Source: Xanthomonas arboricola (GTDB lineage: Bacteria > Pseudomonadota > Gammaproteobacteria > Xanthomonadales > Xanthomonadaceae). From it: a DNA stretch of 64,000 bases. The DNA lies in assembly GCF_002940665.1 (NCBI RefSeq), contig NZ_MIGY01000003.1, positions 973,573-1,037,572 on the forward strand. Direction: 5' to 3'. Both the position numbers and the translations under genes were made by a program. The notes below the pieces were generated by a model that was not told where the DNA came from, ran no database searches, and was given only the letters and a program-made list of their open reading frames with translations. Shown piece after piece: positions 42,051-51,371 of this stretch (its first letter is position 1; every line of letters begins with the position of its first letter).

Positions 42051-43140
42051 CGGCCGGTTCCCACAGCACATCGGCATCCGGGTCCCAACCCGTGCACAGA
42101 CGGCCGTTGGCGAAGAACACCAGCTTGTAGAGGTCGCCGGTGGCGTGGCGTGCGTGCATGGCCGCGTAGTCGGCACTTTCGAACACCCCTTCCAGGCCGT
42201 CTTCGCTGCGCATGCGCAGATTCCAGAAGTAATAGCCCTCGGTCATGCCGTCTGCTTGCCAACGCGACCACCACGGCTGCTGCATGCAGCTCGCCAACAG
42301 GCTTTCCATGCCGATGCGGTGCTGCGCGATGTAACGCCAGGTGCCATTGCTGCGGTACGCATCGTTCAGACGCGACAACTCGCGGAAGATCACCTGCGTG
42401 GCGCCACAGCGGCGCGCCCACGCGATGTACTGCGCCACGCCATCGGCAGTGTCCACGCCACCTCGCTGCACGATGCAGACCAGCCGCACCGGCAGGCGCG
42501 CTGCGATGCGTTGCGCCGCCCGCGCGAAAATGGCCGCATCGGCAATGGGTTCGTCGGGACGAAAGCGCATGATCGCGTCGTTGCCGGCCTGCAGCGGATG
42601 GTGGCGCGACAGCTCGATCCACGACAAGCCGAAGTCGACCAGGGCATCGAGCAACTGCGCTGCCTGCGCGCGCGCAAAGCCGGCGCCATTGCTGTACAGC
42701 ACGCGCTGCTCCACGCGTGGGCCGTTGGGCGTCGTCGCCAGGGTCTGCAGCAGGGTCTGCAACCAGTGCGGATCGTCGGTCATTTCCAGGCCGGACAACG
42801 AATACGACAACGGCACCTCGTGCAGCAGCTGCAACGCAGCGCGCAACTGCGCAAAGTAGTCCGGTCCCGGCCGCAGCATCGCTGCCGCCAGGCCACCTTG
42901 GTGTTGGCGCAGGTTTTCCGAACAGAAGCCGCAGCGTGCCGAACATGGCCGTACCGAGGCATACGGGGTCAGGGTGATCGGCAACGCTGCCCGATACACG
43001 CGCTCGCCGATGCGCAGCGCATGCCACCTGCCGCTCTCGCTCTGCTGCGGCACGCGCCGCCGCAGGCTGGGCGCGGCGGCGCGCAATCCGGCCAACAGCG
43101 GCGATGCAGACAGCAGTGAATCGTCATCGGAGGCATGCAT
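42043..43140 (-). CDS. Orphan radical-SAM enzyme
   Basis: 365 residues from ATG at 43140; an in-frame GTG at 43185 inside nadV is an alternative start. The 4Fe-4S motif is CxxxCxxC (Cys66, Cys70, Cys73 in PCSARCGFCSEN). It is followed by a partial TIM barrel with LSYSLSGLEMTDDPHWLQTLL (Gly-Leu-Glu as SAM-binding GGE counterpart), VLYSNGAGFA and LVCIVQRGGVDTADG. The end has FFANGRLCTGWDPDADVLWEP and no obvious SPASM cluster. The reaction is unknown. Its position between nadV and the methyltransferase fusion implies a shared pathway. Confidence 0.75.
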   Translation of the reverse strand: MHASDDDSLLSASPLLAGLRAAAPSLRRRVPQQSESGRWHALRIGERVYRAALPITLTPYASVRPCSARCGFCSENLRQHQGGLAAAMLRPGPDYFAQLRAALQLLHEVPLSYSLSGLEMTDDPHWLQTLLQTLATTPNGPRVEQRVLYSNGAGFARAQAAQLLDALVDFGLSWIELSRHHPLQAGNDAIMRFRPDEPIADAAIFARAAQRIAARLPVRLVCIVQRGGVDTADGVAQYIAWARRCGATQVIFRELSRLNDAYRSNGTWRYIAQHRIGMESLLASCMQQPWWSRWQADGMTEGYYFWNLRMRSEDGLEGVFESADYAAMHARHATGDLYKLVFFANGRLCTGWDPDADVLWEPADG

Positions 43141-43162
43141 GCCCTTGCCCGCGTGGTGAACG

Positions 43163-44566
43163 TCAGCCACGCGCGTCGTCGGCACGGGCGCGCACCTGCT
43201 GCAACGTCCACTCCTGCTGCATGACGCCGTTCTCCCACACCGTCACCAATGCATCTTCGCTGCCGGCATGCGCGTCCACTTCATCCAGCAACGCGCTGCG
43301 ATAAGTGCCATTGCCACGGTCGCGCAGCAGCGTCAATCGACCGCGCTTGCTCTGCTTGCCCTTGTCGGTGATCGGATCCTTGTAGACATCGATCCATTGC
43401 CCGTCCACGCGCACCGCCGAGCACTTCAGCGCGAACTTCTGGGTGTCGCGGTCCACCTTCTGCAACAGCGCACCGCCCATGCCGAAGGCGACGTTGTCGG
43501 CGGCGTACCCGGCTGCGGTGATACGCTCGAGAATCGCGCGCAGCGACTGCGGATTGATGCCATCTCCCTGGATCACCCGCACATGGTTGAGCACCTTGTA
43601 GCCCTTGCCGTTGCGCTGATGGCCGAACGCCTCGTCCAGCAACAGCAGGCATTGCTCGACCACGTCCACCGGGTCGCCCGAATCCGGGCGGATCACCACC
43701 GTCGCACCGGAGGCAATCACCTCCTCGCGCAAGGTGGTGCCCCAATGCTCGCGGATCGCGCGGTAGATGTCGTAGCTGTCCGATACCACCGCCACCAGCG
43801 AGCCGGGACGCGCGAACTGCGCCAGCATGTTGCGGTACGCATCGGCCTCGCGCTCGCGGCCCCAGCTGGTGATGGTGCTGTGCTCGGCGGCGGGAATCGA
43901 ATATCCCGCCACCGGCGTGTGGTAGTGCGCACGCGCCAGCAACAACGCCGACAAGGTATCGGTGCCGAGGAAGTTCACCAGATGCGCGGCACCGCCAAGC
44001 GCGGCCGAGCCAAGGCTGGATACCCCACGCGCGCCGAAGTCATGCAGCTTGAACGGCAGCTGCCCTTCCGGATCGTCGCTGGTGCGCTGCAGGTAGTCGC
44101 GTACGACCTGCTTGACCTTCCAGCTCACCGTTGCCACCGTCACCGGGTACCACACGCGCAACAGCAGCGTTTCCAGGTACGACGGCACCCAGAACGCCTT
44201 GGGATCGGTGGATTCGATCGTCATCAACACATTGTGCGTGGGCACGACCGTGCCTTCGGGCACGGCGCGGATGCGGATCGGCAGCTGCCCGCCGAGACGA
44301 TCGACGATGTCGCGCCAGCCGGCTTCGTTGAACGGCTCGCCATGCGCGGCCAGCAAGGCCTTAGCATCGTCGATGTCGGCGTGCGTCACCGGCCGGTTGA
44401 TGGCCTCTTTCAGGATCGACTGCAGGCCGAAGAACACGGTCTGCTCGTAGACGCCACCGCGCGATTCGACATAGAAAAACGCCGCATCTGTGCCGGGTGG
44501 ATACTGCAGCCAGTGGCTGGCCTTGTAGCTGTCGGTGTTGAGCAGCAGGTTATCGAGGTAATGCAT
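43163..44566 (-). CDS. nadV: Nicotinamide phosphoribosyltransferase
   Basis: 467 residues; ATG preceded by AAGGAGCTTCCGTC. NAMPT family signatures: LLNTDSYKASHWLQYPPGT at the start, FSIPAAEHSTITSWGRE-like segment with the catalytic His, VVIRPDSGDPVDVVEQCL with the PRPP-binding Asp, and VIQGDGINPQSL. It converts nicotinamide and PRPP to NMN, the first step of two-step salvage. The adenylyltransferase for the second step is the preceding gene, so the pair is a self-sufficient nicotinamide-to-NAD module. Confidence 0.95.
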   Translation of the reverse strand: MHYLDNLLLNTDSYKASHWLQYPPGTDAAFFYVESRGGVYEQTVFFGLQSILKEAINRPVTHADIDDAKALLAAHGEPFNEAGWRDIVDRLGGQLPIRIRAVPEGTVVPTHNVLMTIESTDPKAFWVPSYLETLLLRVWYPVTVATVSWKVKQVVRDYLQRTSDDPEGQLPFKLHDFGARGVSSLGSAALGGAAHLVNFLGTDTLSALLLARAHYHTPVAGYSIPAAEHSTITSWGREREADAYRNMLAQFARPGSLVAVVSDSYDIYRAIREHWGTTLREEVIASGATVVIRPDSGDPVDVVEQCLLLLDEAFGHQRNGKGYKVLNHVRVIQGDGINPQSLRAILERITAAGYAADNVAFGMGGALLQKVDRDTQKFALKCSAVRVDGQWIDVYKDPITDKGKQSKRGRLTLLRDRGNGTYRSALLDEVDAHAGSEDALVTVWENGVMQQEWTLQQVRARADDARG

Positions 44567-44593
44567 GACGGAAGCTCCTTCGCGTCGAGTGAA

Positions 44594-44612
44594 CCGGCGG
44601 TCTGTCCGCCGG
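44594..44612 (-). promoter_or_regulatory. Hairpin between nadM and nadV
   Basis: CCGGCGG and CCGCCGG form a 7-bp GC stem with a 5-nt loop in the 125-bp gap between the two genes, about 30 bp before the nadV Shine-Dalgarno. It could set the ratio of the two products; no U tract is present. Confidence 0.35.
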
Positions 44613-44691
44613 CGGGGGGCTACGGTTCGAGCCGATCCAAGATTGCGAGTGGCCGTCTTCGGTGGGTGGCGGCACGCAATCGTTGTCGCCC

Positions 44692-45747
44692 TCAGCCGCG
44701 ACCCAGGAAGAATTCGAGGATATGCAGATGATCTTCGTACAGGCGCGGCCCCATCGCCATCGCTTCGGCAAGCGGAATCCAGCGCGCCTTGTCGGCATCG
44801 TCGCCACCGCGTACGGCAGGCAGTTCACCGGCAGGGAACTCGAAATGAAACGCATGCGTGATGGTGCGCCCACGCTGACTGCGCTCGGGGTGGTCGAACA
44901 CCTGGCGCCCGCGCAATGAGCCCTTGAGCACCGGCACCGGCACTTTCAGCCGGGTTTCCTCGCGCAGCTCGCGCAGGCAGCCGTCCAGCAGCCCTTCGTC
45001 CTGTCCGACAAAACCACCTGGCAACGCCCACAAACCCTTGCCCGGCTCGGCACGACGACGCACCAGCAGCACGTGGCCCGAGTGCACCACCACCGCATCG
45101 GTGGTGACGAAGGTCGGCGGATACGGCGCGTCCTTCCAGGCAGCGCGATATTGCTCGATGAAACGGTACTCGGCCACCAGCTGCGCGTAGCTCGGCGAAT
45201 TGCGCCGGAACGCTTCCAGCATGTCGTACACCGGCGCCGGCACATTGCCGCGCAGCATCAGCAACCCACCGTGGAAGCCGATCTCGCCGGCCTCGAACAG
45301 ATAGCGGCGCAATTCGGTGGCCGACAGCGTGGCGGTATGTTGCACATCTTCCAGTGACCACTGCGGAAACTCGCGCAGGTAATAGCTGCTGGCGTCCTTG
45401 TCCATGCCGATCAGCCCGATGCGTGCATCGAGCGTGCCGCCATCGGCCTGCACGGCCTCGGCGACCTGGCGCTGTACCTCGGCAATCCACAGGCTTTCGT
45501 TGTACAGATGGTCGCGCAACGGGCGCAGGATCAGCCGCTGGCTCTCGCCCGGCAATGCAGACTCGATCATCACCGCGCGTTCGGCGACGGTCCACGGATT
45601 GCGAATGGTACGGGGCGTGTCGGCAGAGCCGATCAATACAATGAGCTTGTCCGCCATGCCCAGCGCGTGGCGGGCGACGGCGGCGTGGCCGTTATGAAAG
45701 GGCTCGAAACGCCCGATAAACACCAGATAGTCGTACTGCGGTGCCAT
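44692..45747 (-). CDS. nadM: Bifunctional NMN adenylyltransferase/Nudix hydrolase
   Basis: 351 residues. N-terminal nucleotidyltransferase with FIGRFEPFHNGHAAVARHAL, which holds the HxGH-type site, and a C-terminal Nudix domain with GGFVGQDEGLLDGCLRELREET. This is the NadM-Nudix fusion: it adenylates NMN to NAD and hydrolyses ADP-ribose-type compounds. First gene of the operon with nadV, the radical-SAM enzyme and the methyltransferase fusion. Confidence 0.95.
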   Translation of the reverse strand: MAPQYDYLVFIGRFEPFHNGHAAVARHALGMADKLIVLIGSADTPRTIRNPWTVAERAVMIESALPGESQRLILRPLRDHLYNESLWIAEVQRQVAEAVQADGGTLDARIGLIGMDKDASSYYLREFPQWSLEDVQHTATLSATELRRYLFEAGEIGFHGGLLMLRGNVPAPVYDMLEAFRRNSPSYAQLVAEYRFIEQYRAAWKDAPYPPTFVTTDAVVVHSGHVLLVRRRAEPGKGLWALPGGFVGQDEGLLDGCLRELREETRLKVPVPVLKGSLRGRQVFDHPERSQRGRTITHAFHFEFPAGELPAVRGGDDADKARWIPLAEAMAMGPRLYEDHLHILEFFLGRG

Positions 45748-45910
45748 GAGAATCCCTCACGGTTGAGTAGGCAGCCATCGGTCTATCCGGCGGCGTGGTG
45801 CAAATGCTACGCCGATGCGCGACGACGTCAAGCGTGTGCAGTGTGGCGATGACATGTCGGTCATGCATGCCGATTAGACTCGCCGATTGGTCCTCGAGGA
45901 ATCCGCCTGC

Positions 45911-46783
45911 ATGCCACGCCTGTCCGTTCGCGCTATCTCACGTTCCCTGGTCGCCGCACTCGCGCTGCTGTGCATCGCTTTGCCTGCGTTGGCTGCACCT
46001 GCACCCGCACCCTTGCGGGTGATGTCGTTCAATGTGCGCGTGCCGGTGGATACCGATGGCGACAAGCGCTGGAGCGTGCGCCGCACGGCGATGGTGGCAT
46101 TGATCGAACAAGCGCACCCGGACGTCTTCGGGACGCAGGAGTTGGTGCAGGAACAGGCGCAGTATCTGGCTGCGCAACTGCCTGATTACCGCTGGTTTGG
46201 CAAGGGCCGCCGCGGCGGCGACAGCGGCAACGACGAGCACATGGGCGTGTTCTACGACGGCCGCGCGTTGTCGGTGGTGGAATCGGGCGATTTCTGGCTG
46301 TCGGAAACGCCACAGGTCCCCGGCAGCAGCAGCTGGAATACCGACCTGCCGCGCATGGTGACCTGGGCCCTGTTCGAGCGCCGTAGCGACAAACGCCGCT
46401 TCTATTTGCTCAACACGCACTTCGCCCACCGCGACCAGGACGAGGCGGCCCGCGAGCACAGCGCGCGCCTGATCCTGTCGCGCATCGCGACGCTGCCGGC
46501 CGACATTCCGGTGGTGCTGACCGGCGACTTCAACAGCGATCCTGACCAAGGCACCTACCGCGTCCTCACCGCCACGCTTGGCGATGCACGCGCCCGCGCA
46601 CCCGAGCCGCAAGGCCCGGAAAAAACCTTCCAGGACTTCACCACGCAACCGACCCGACGCATCGACTGGATCCTGTTCCGCGGCCTGGCACCGACACGCT
46701 TTTCCACGCTGGATAATCGCCCCGGCGGCGTATTGCCGTCCGATCACTATCCGGTGCTGGCCGAATTCGCCTGGCCGCGTTGA
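45911..46783 (+). CDS. Exported endonuclease/exonuclease/phosphatase-family protein
   Basis: 290 residues from the ATG starting PRLSVRAI, with GAGGA upstream. A signal peptide (SLVAALALLCIALPALAAPA) is followed by the EEP fold: VMSFNVRV, DVFGTQEL (metal-binding Glu), LLNTHFAHRD, VLTGDFNSDPD and catalytic SDHYPVLAEF. Substrate may be nucleic acid, phosphoinositide or another phosphodiester; the family does not decide. It is divergent from nadM with a 163-bp promoter interval. Confidence 0.9.
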   Translation: MPRLSVRAISRSLVAALALLCIALPALAAPAPAPLRVMSFNVRVPVDTDGDKRWSVRRTAMVALIEQAHPDVFGTQELVQEQAQYLAAQLPDYRWFGKGRRGGDSGNDEHMGVFYDGRALSVVESGDFWLSETPQVPGSSSWNTDLPRMVTWALFERRSDKRRFYLLNTHFAHRDQDEAAREHSARLILSRIATLPADIPVVLTGDFNSDPDQGTYRVLTATLGDARARAPEPQGPEKTFQDFTTQPTRRIDWILFRGLAPTRFSTLDNRPGGVLPSDHYPVLAEFAWPR

Positions 46784-46840
46784 GCGCGCCGACGACGCGG
46801 CACTCTCACCAAGCCGGCCTGCCTGACGCTACGCAGGCGG

Positions 46841-47722
46841 TCAGTCGCGTTGCAGCCAATCCACCAGTGCTTGCAGCATGGTCGACGCAGGCTCGTGACG
46901 CAGCACGATCGAAAGTTGCCGAGGTGCCCAGGCTTCGTCCAATGGCACCATGACCAGCTGATCGCGCACGCATGAGCGCTGCACTGCAGCGTGCGGAAGA
47001 ATCGCCACGCCCATGCCTTGCGCAAGCATGCAGCACAACACGTCGATGCCTTGTACCTTTGCACGCGTGCGCAACTGCACGCCGGCGCGGTTCATTTGCA
47101 CGCGCAGATGCCGTTGCAAGGCGCTGTCGCCGGCCAGCCCCAGCGTGTCCATTCCTGCAAGCTCGCTCAACCGCAGCGTCGCGGCGCCGGCCAGTGGATG
47201 CGCTGCAGCCATCACCAGCACCAGCCGATCCTCACGGAACGGCAGCACCTGCAGCCCACCGACATCGGCATGGCCTGCGACCACGGCGATGTCGGCGCGT
47301 TCCTCGCGCACCGCATCGGCAGCGTCGTCGCTGCCCTGCTCGGTCAACGCCAGATCCAGCTGCGGATGTGCGATGAGAAAATCCGCCAACCGTTCGGGCA
47401 GCCATGCCGACAGTGCCGCGGTATTGGCCGCCAGCCGCAGCGTCACCTGCCCACCGCCACCGTAGGCACTGAGTTCCAGCTGCAACGCCTCGGTCTGCCG
47501 CTGCAATTGCCGTGCGTGCCGCAGCAACACGCCACCGGCCGGGGTCAGGCTGACCCCGCGTCGCCCGCGTTCCAGAAGTGCGGCGCCCACCTGCGACTCC
47601 AGCGCACGAATCCGCGCGCTGGCAGCCGCCAACGACAACGCCGCGCGTTGCGCACCGGCAGTGATGCTGCCCGCCTCGACCACCGCGATGAACAATCGTA
47701 AATCGACAAACTCCAGATGCAT
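46841..47722 (-). CDS. LysR-family transcriptional regulator
   Basis: 293 residues. N-terminal winged helix (LEFVDLRLFIAVVEAGSITAGAQRAALSLAAASARIRALE) and an effector domain (VTLRLAANTAALSAWLPERLADFL, DIAVVAGHADVGGL). Divergent from the TSUP permease gene over 173 bp, the usual layout in which a LysR protein controls the neighbouring transporter. Effector unknown. Confidence 0.92.
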   Translation of the reverse strand: MHLEFVDLRLFIAVVEAGSITAGAQRAALSLAAASARIRALESQVGAALLERGRRGVSLTPAGGVLLRHARQLQRQTEALQLELSAYGGGGQVTLRLAANTAALSAWLPERLADFLIAHPQLDLALTEQGSDDAADAVREERADIAVVAGHADVGGLQVLPFREDRLVLVMAAAHPLAGAATLRLSELAGMDTLGLAGDSALQRHLRVQMNRAGVQLRTRAKVQGIDVLCCMLAQGMGVAILPHAAVQRSCVRDQLVMVPLDEAWAPRQLSIVLRHEPASTMLQALVDWLQRD

Positions 47723-47895
47723 GGCCGCTCCACAAGCACGCGTACGTCAATCATGGTGCATTGGCCGTCCACCAGACGGGCCGGCCGGGCAATGGATCTC
47801 TCCACGCTCCCATGTCCCAGCCTTCGGCTCAACCGAAGCCTGCATCAAACAATCACGCATTGTCTGGCGCGGGGCCAGCCCGGATCCTTGGCGGC

Positions 47896-48639
47896 ATGCA
47901 GACATTGCACACCCACTGGTATCTGATCGCGGGCATTTTTTTGGTGGCTGGCTGGGTCAAGGGCGTGGCCGGGATGGGCTTGCCGACCGTTGCCATGGGG
48001 CTGCTCGGTCTGTGGCTGACGCCCGCCGAGGCAGCGACGTTACTGGCGCTGCCCTCGCTGGTAACGAACGTGCAGCAAGCCTGGGGGCCGGATACCCGAA
48101 TCCTGTTGCGACGTCTGTGGCCATTGCTGGCAACCGTGACGCTCGGCACCTGGCTCAGCGCAGGGGTGATGGCAGGCGCCGATCCCACCCTGGTCCGCGC
48201 CGGATTGGGCGCACTGCTGGGACTGTATGCCTTGCTTGGGCTGGCTCGCCGACACTGGACTATGCAGGCGCGCCATGAACCGTGGGCAGGGCCACTGGCC
48301 GGACTGGCCACCGGTCTGTTGAGTGGCGCCACCGGCGTGTTCGTGTTGCCATCACTGCCCTACCTCACCGCACTGCAACTCCCGCGCGATCTGCTGATCC
48401 GGTCTTTGGGCTGGTGTTTCGGCGTTGCGACGCTGGCGCTGGCCAGTGCCCTGGCGTGGCACGGTGCGCTACCCGGCGCGGCAATCGCCCCGTCGTTGTG
48501 GGCGCTGTTGCCCACCGCCATCGGCATGTGGCTGGGTGCCTGGGTGCGCAATCGCATTTCCGCCGAGGCGTTCCGGCGCTTTTTTTTCATCACCTTGCTG
48601 GTGCTCGGCCTGCAAGGCGTCTGGCAGGCACTGACGTAA
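47896..48639 (+). CDS. TauE/SafE (TSUP) family permease
   Basis: 247 residues from the ATG starting QTLHTHWYL (an ATG at 47812 would add 28 residues without membrane character). Eight hydrophobic segments; first motif GWVKGVAGMGLPTVAMGLLG and second half GLATGLLSGATGVFVLPSLPYL are the paired TSUP signatures. The family exports or imports sulfite, sulfoacetate and related organosulfur anions. Probably regulated by the divergent LysR protein. Confidence 0.88.
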   Translation: MQTLHTHWYLIAGIFLVAGWVKGVAGMGLPTVAMGLLGLWLTPAEAATLLALPSLVTNVQQAWGPDTRILLRRLWPLLATVTLGTWLSAGVMAGADPTLVRAGLGALLGLYALLGLARRHWTMQARHEPWAGPLAGLATGLLSGATGVFVLPSLPYLTALQLPRDLLIRSLGWCFGVATLALASALAWHGALPGAAIAPSLWALLPTAIGMWLGAWVRNRISAEAFRRFFFITLLVLGLQGVWQALT

Positions 48640-48750
48640 AGCCACGTTGGGCGCAATGGAACCTTGCACGGCACGCAGGCACGGCAGCCGGCAATCAATC
48701 ATCCGTCAAACCGCTCGTGCAGTCGCCCATAGGAAGGGGGCGGCCAACAA

Positions 48751-48780
48751 AAACGCCACCGCGATGCGGTGGCGTTTCTT
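48751..48780. terminator. Bidirectional terminator between TSUP and prc
   Basis: AAACGCCACCGC and GCGGTGGCGTTT form a perfect 12-bp stem with a 3-nt loop. On the minus strand the stem runs into TTTTTG, serving prc; on the plus strand into TTTCTT, serving the permease. Confidence 0.9.
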
Positions 48781-48821
48781 GTACTTCAAGCTGATGTCGT
48801 CGCCAGCTGTTCGGCGAACGA

Positions 48822-51005
48822 TCAATCGGCCCAACGTCCCGGTGCGGTCGACTGCGGCAACACCTGCGCCGACAACGGCTGGTCCTGCGACAGCAGGCCC
48901 AGCGCATCGGCCAGGATGGCAGCCGATTCGTGCAGCAACGGGTCCGGACGCTTTTCTGCGGCCTTTTCGCGCGCGGTGTCCTTGACGATATCGCGCTCGT
49001 TGCCGGTCAGACCGTCGTCGCTGTCGTCGCCAAGCGGATCCAGCGGCAGGCCCAGCTGCTTGCGCACCTGCTGGCGATCCTTGCGCTGCTGATCCTGCTT
49101 CTGACGCTCAGCAACGCGCTCGGCTTCGTTCAACGAGATGTACTTCTTGGCCTTTTCATCGCGGAACTGCTTGACGTCCTCTTCCCACCACTGGAATTCC
49201 TTGTCGGTGGCAATACGCGCGGTGTGCAGGCCCTGCAACTTGGGCAGCAGCGGCGCGAAGTTGCCGTACTGGGTATGCGGCGCGGCAGCGATGCGCGTCC
49301 ACGGCAGCGCATTGTCGTAGGTGCTCTCGCCGAACTCGGTGGCATCCACGCTTGCCGGGAATGCGATGTCCGGCACCACGCCCTTGTGCTGGGTGCTGGA
49401 GCCGCTGACGCGGAAGAACTGCGCGATCGTCAGCTTGACCTGCCCATAGCGCTGCCCCTCTGCGGCCGGCCAGCGGTCCAGGTCGACGATGTTCTGCACG
49501 GTGCCCTTGCCGAAGCTGGTCTCGCCGATCACCAGGCCGCGACCATAATCCTGGATGGCACCGGCAAAGATCTCAGACGCCGAGGCCGAGCCGCGATTGA
49601 TCAACACGCCCAGCGGACCATCCCAGGCAACCTTGGGATTGCTGTCGCCATTGACGGTGACCCGGCCGCCGGATTCGCGCACCTGCACCACCGGGCCCTG
49701 CTCGATGAACAGACCGGTGAGCTCGATCGCTTCGTCCAGCGAACCGCCGCCGTTGTTGCGCAGGTCCAGCACCACGCCGTCGACCTTGTCGGTCTTGAAG
49801 CCGGCCAGCAGCTTGGCGACGTCGCGCGTTGCCGAGGCATAGTCGGTCGCGTTGCGGCGACGGCCTTCGAAATCCTGATAGAAGCCCGGCAGCTTGATGA
49901 TGCCGATGCGGCGCTCCGGCTCGCTGCCCTTGGCCGGCAGGGTGATGGTCTCGCCCTTGGCGGCCTGCTCCGCCAGACGCACCTTCTGCCGGGTCAGCGT
50001 CACGGTGCGGTGCTTGCCGTCGATGCCCGACTCGGCCGGGATGTACTCCAGGCGTACCTGGGTGTCCTTGCTGCCGCGGATCTTGGCGACCACATCGTCG
50101 ATGCGCCAGCCGATCACATCCTCGATTGCGCCGTTCTTGGCCTGACCCACGCCGACGATGCGATCGCCTGGCTTGAGCGTGCCGTCCACCGCCGCCGGAC
50201 CGCCCGGGATCACCTCACGGATCACCACCATGTCGTCCTGCTTCTGCAACTGCGCGCCGATGCCCTCCAGCGACAGCGACATCTGTTGATTGAAGTTTTC
50301 GGCCGTGCGCGGCGTGAAGTAATCGGTGTGCGGATCGACCGCATTGGTGTACGCGTTGACGAAGAACTGGAACACGTCCTCGGCCTTCAACTCGTTGACC
50401 GAATCGGCCAGCGCCGCGTAGCGCTTGTCTAGCGTCTTGCGGATGTCTTCGGGCTTCTTTCCGGCCAGCTTCAGGCGCAGCCAGTCGTTCATCACCGACT
50501 GGCGCCACAGCACGTCCAGCTGCTTGTCGTCGGCAGCCCACGGCACGTCCTTGCGGTCGTACTCGAACTTGTCGCTGCCGGCGAAATCGAAGTCCTGCTT
50601 GAGCAGGTCGCGCGCGTACTTGACGCGCTGGTCGACGCGCTTCTTGTAGACCGAGAACACCTGGAACGCCGGATCCAGTTTGCCACCGCGCAGCGCATCT
50701 CCCACGCCTGCTTCCAGCGGAGCGAAGCCGGCGATGTCGGTCTGGGTAAAGAACTGTTTGCTGCCGTCCAGGGTTTCCAGATAGCGCTTGAACACGTCCT
50801 TGGTCATGGCCTCGTCCAGCGTGCGCGGACGGTAGGCATAGCGGCTATCGGAGAGCAGGCCATAGACCAGCTTGGTCGCTGTGGCTTGGTCGGGTGTGGC
50901 TGCCGCCGGCAGTGCGGTGTCGGCGCGTGCGAGCAGTGCCATCGGAGTGGTCAACACCAGCGCCAGCAGGCCGGCCTTCATGGACGCAGAAACGTTGTAG
51001 GTCAT
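48822..51005 (-). CDS. prc: C-terminal processing (tail-specific) protease
   Basis: 727 residues. A signal peptide is followed by an N-terminal helical domain (DEAMTKDVFKRYLETLDGSKQFF), a PDZ domain (VIREVIPGGPAAVDGTLKPGDRIVGVG), and the S41 catalytic domain with VVLDLRNNGGGSLDEAIEL, nucleophile Ser in NRGSASASEIFAGA and general-base Lys in GETSFGKGTVQ. A C-terminal Lys/Arg-rich helical domain (AERVAERQKQDQQRKDRQQ) follows. Periplasmic; degrades tagged proteins and, in E. coli, peptidoglycan hydrolases such as MepS. Its neighbourhood of wall-synthesis genes fits. Confidence 0.95.
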   Translation of the reverse strand: MTYNVSASMKAGLLALVLTTPMALLARADTALPAAATPDQATATKLVYGLLSDSRYAYRPRTLDEAMTKDVFKRYLETLDGSKQFFTQTDIAGFAPLEAGVGDALRGGKLDPAFQVFSVYKKRVDQRVKYARDLLKQDFDFAGSDKFEYDRKDVPWAADDKQLDVLWRQSVMNDWLRLKLAGKKPEDIRKTLDKRYAALADSVNELKAEDVFQFFVNAYTNAVDPHTDYFTPRTAENFNQQMSLSLEGIGAQLQKQDDMVVIREVIPGGPAAVDGTLKPGDRIVGVGQAKNGAIEDVIGWRIDDVVAKIRGSKDTQVRLEYIPAESGIDGKHRTVTLTRQKVRLAEQAAKGETITLPAKGSEPERRIGIIKLPGFYQDFEGRRRNATDYASATRDVAKLLAGFKTDKVDGVVLDLRNNGGGSLDEAIELTGLFIEQGPVVQVRESGGRVTVNGDSNPKVAWDGPLGVLINRGSASASEIFAGAIQDYGRGLVIGETSFGKGTVQNIVDLDRWPAAEGQRYGQVKLTIAQFFRVSGSSTQHKGVVPDIAFPASVDATEFGESTYDNALPWTRIAAAPHTQYGNFAPLLPKLQGLHTARIATDKEFQWWEEDVKQFRDEKAKKYISLNEAERVAERQKQDQQRKDRQQVRKQLGLPLDPLGDDSDDGLTGNERDIVKDTAREKAAEKRPDPLLHESAAILADALGLLSQDQPLSAQVLPQSTAPGRWAD

Positions 51006-51371
51006 CGAATGGCTCTCGGCACTGGGCCGATGAAAGAAAGGCGGTGAATGGATCAGACAGCATGACAGTGCCGAAAGTTGCTGGCGTTGTCACGGCTGGC
51101 TGAATCAGCCTAGCGCCGGGCCTGTAGCGGATTGTGAACGCGACCGTACCCTGCAAGCCCAGAGCGACGGCCGGATACGACACGACCCCGCGATATGCGG
51201 AGTGGCATGGGTCGCGCTACATCGAACTTGGTGGACCAGCGCGCGTGTGGCCGCGCGCAGCTTCGCGATGGACTGCGCTCGGCACGCAGGCAACTGCAGC
51301 GCCAGGCGATGCATCCGACCGAACTGGCGGCCGCGCCCGCCTGGGCGTGGCCGCAGGGGCCATCGGCTGCC
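51006..51371. other. 366-bp interval between lipA and prc
   Basis: Both flanking genes are on the minus strand. No reading frame with a ribosome-binding site, no clear hairpin and no repeat was seen. It presumably holds the prc promoter. Confidence 0.5.
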
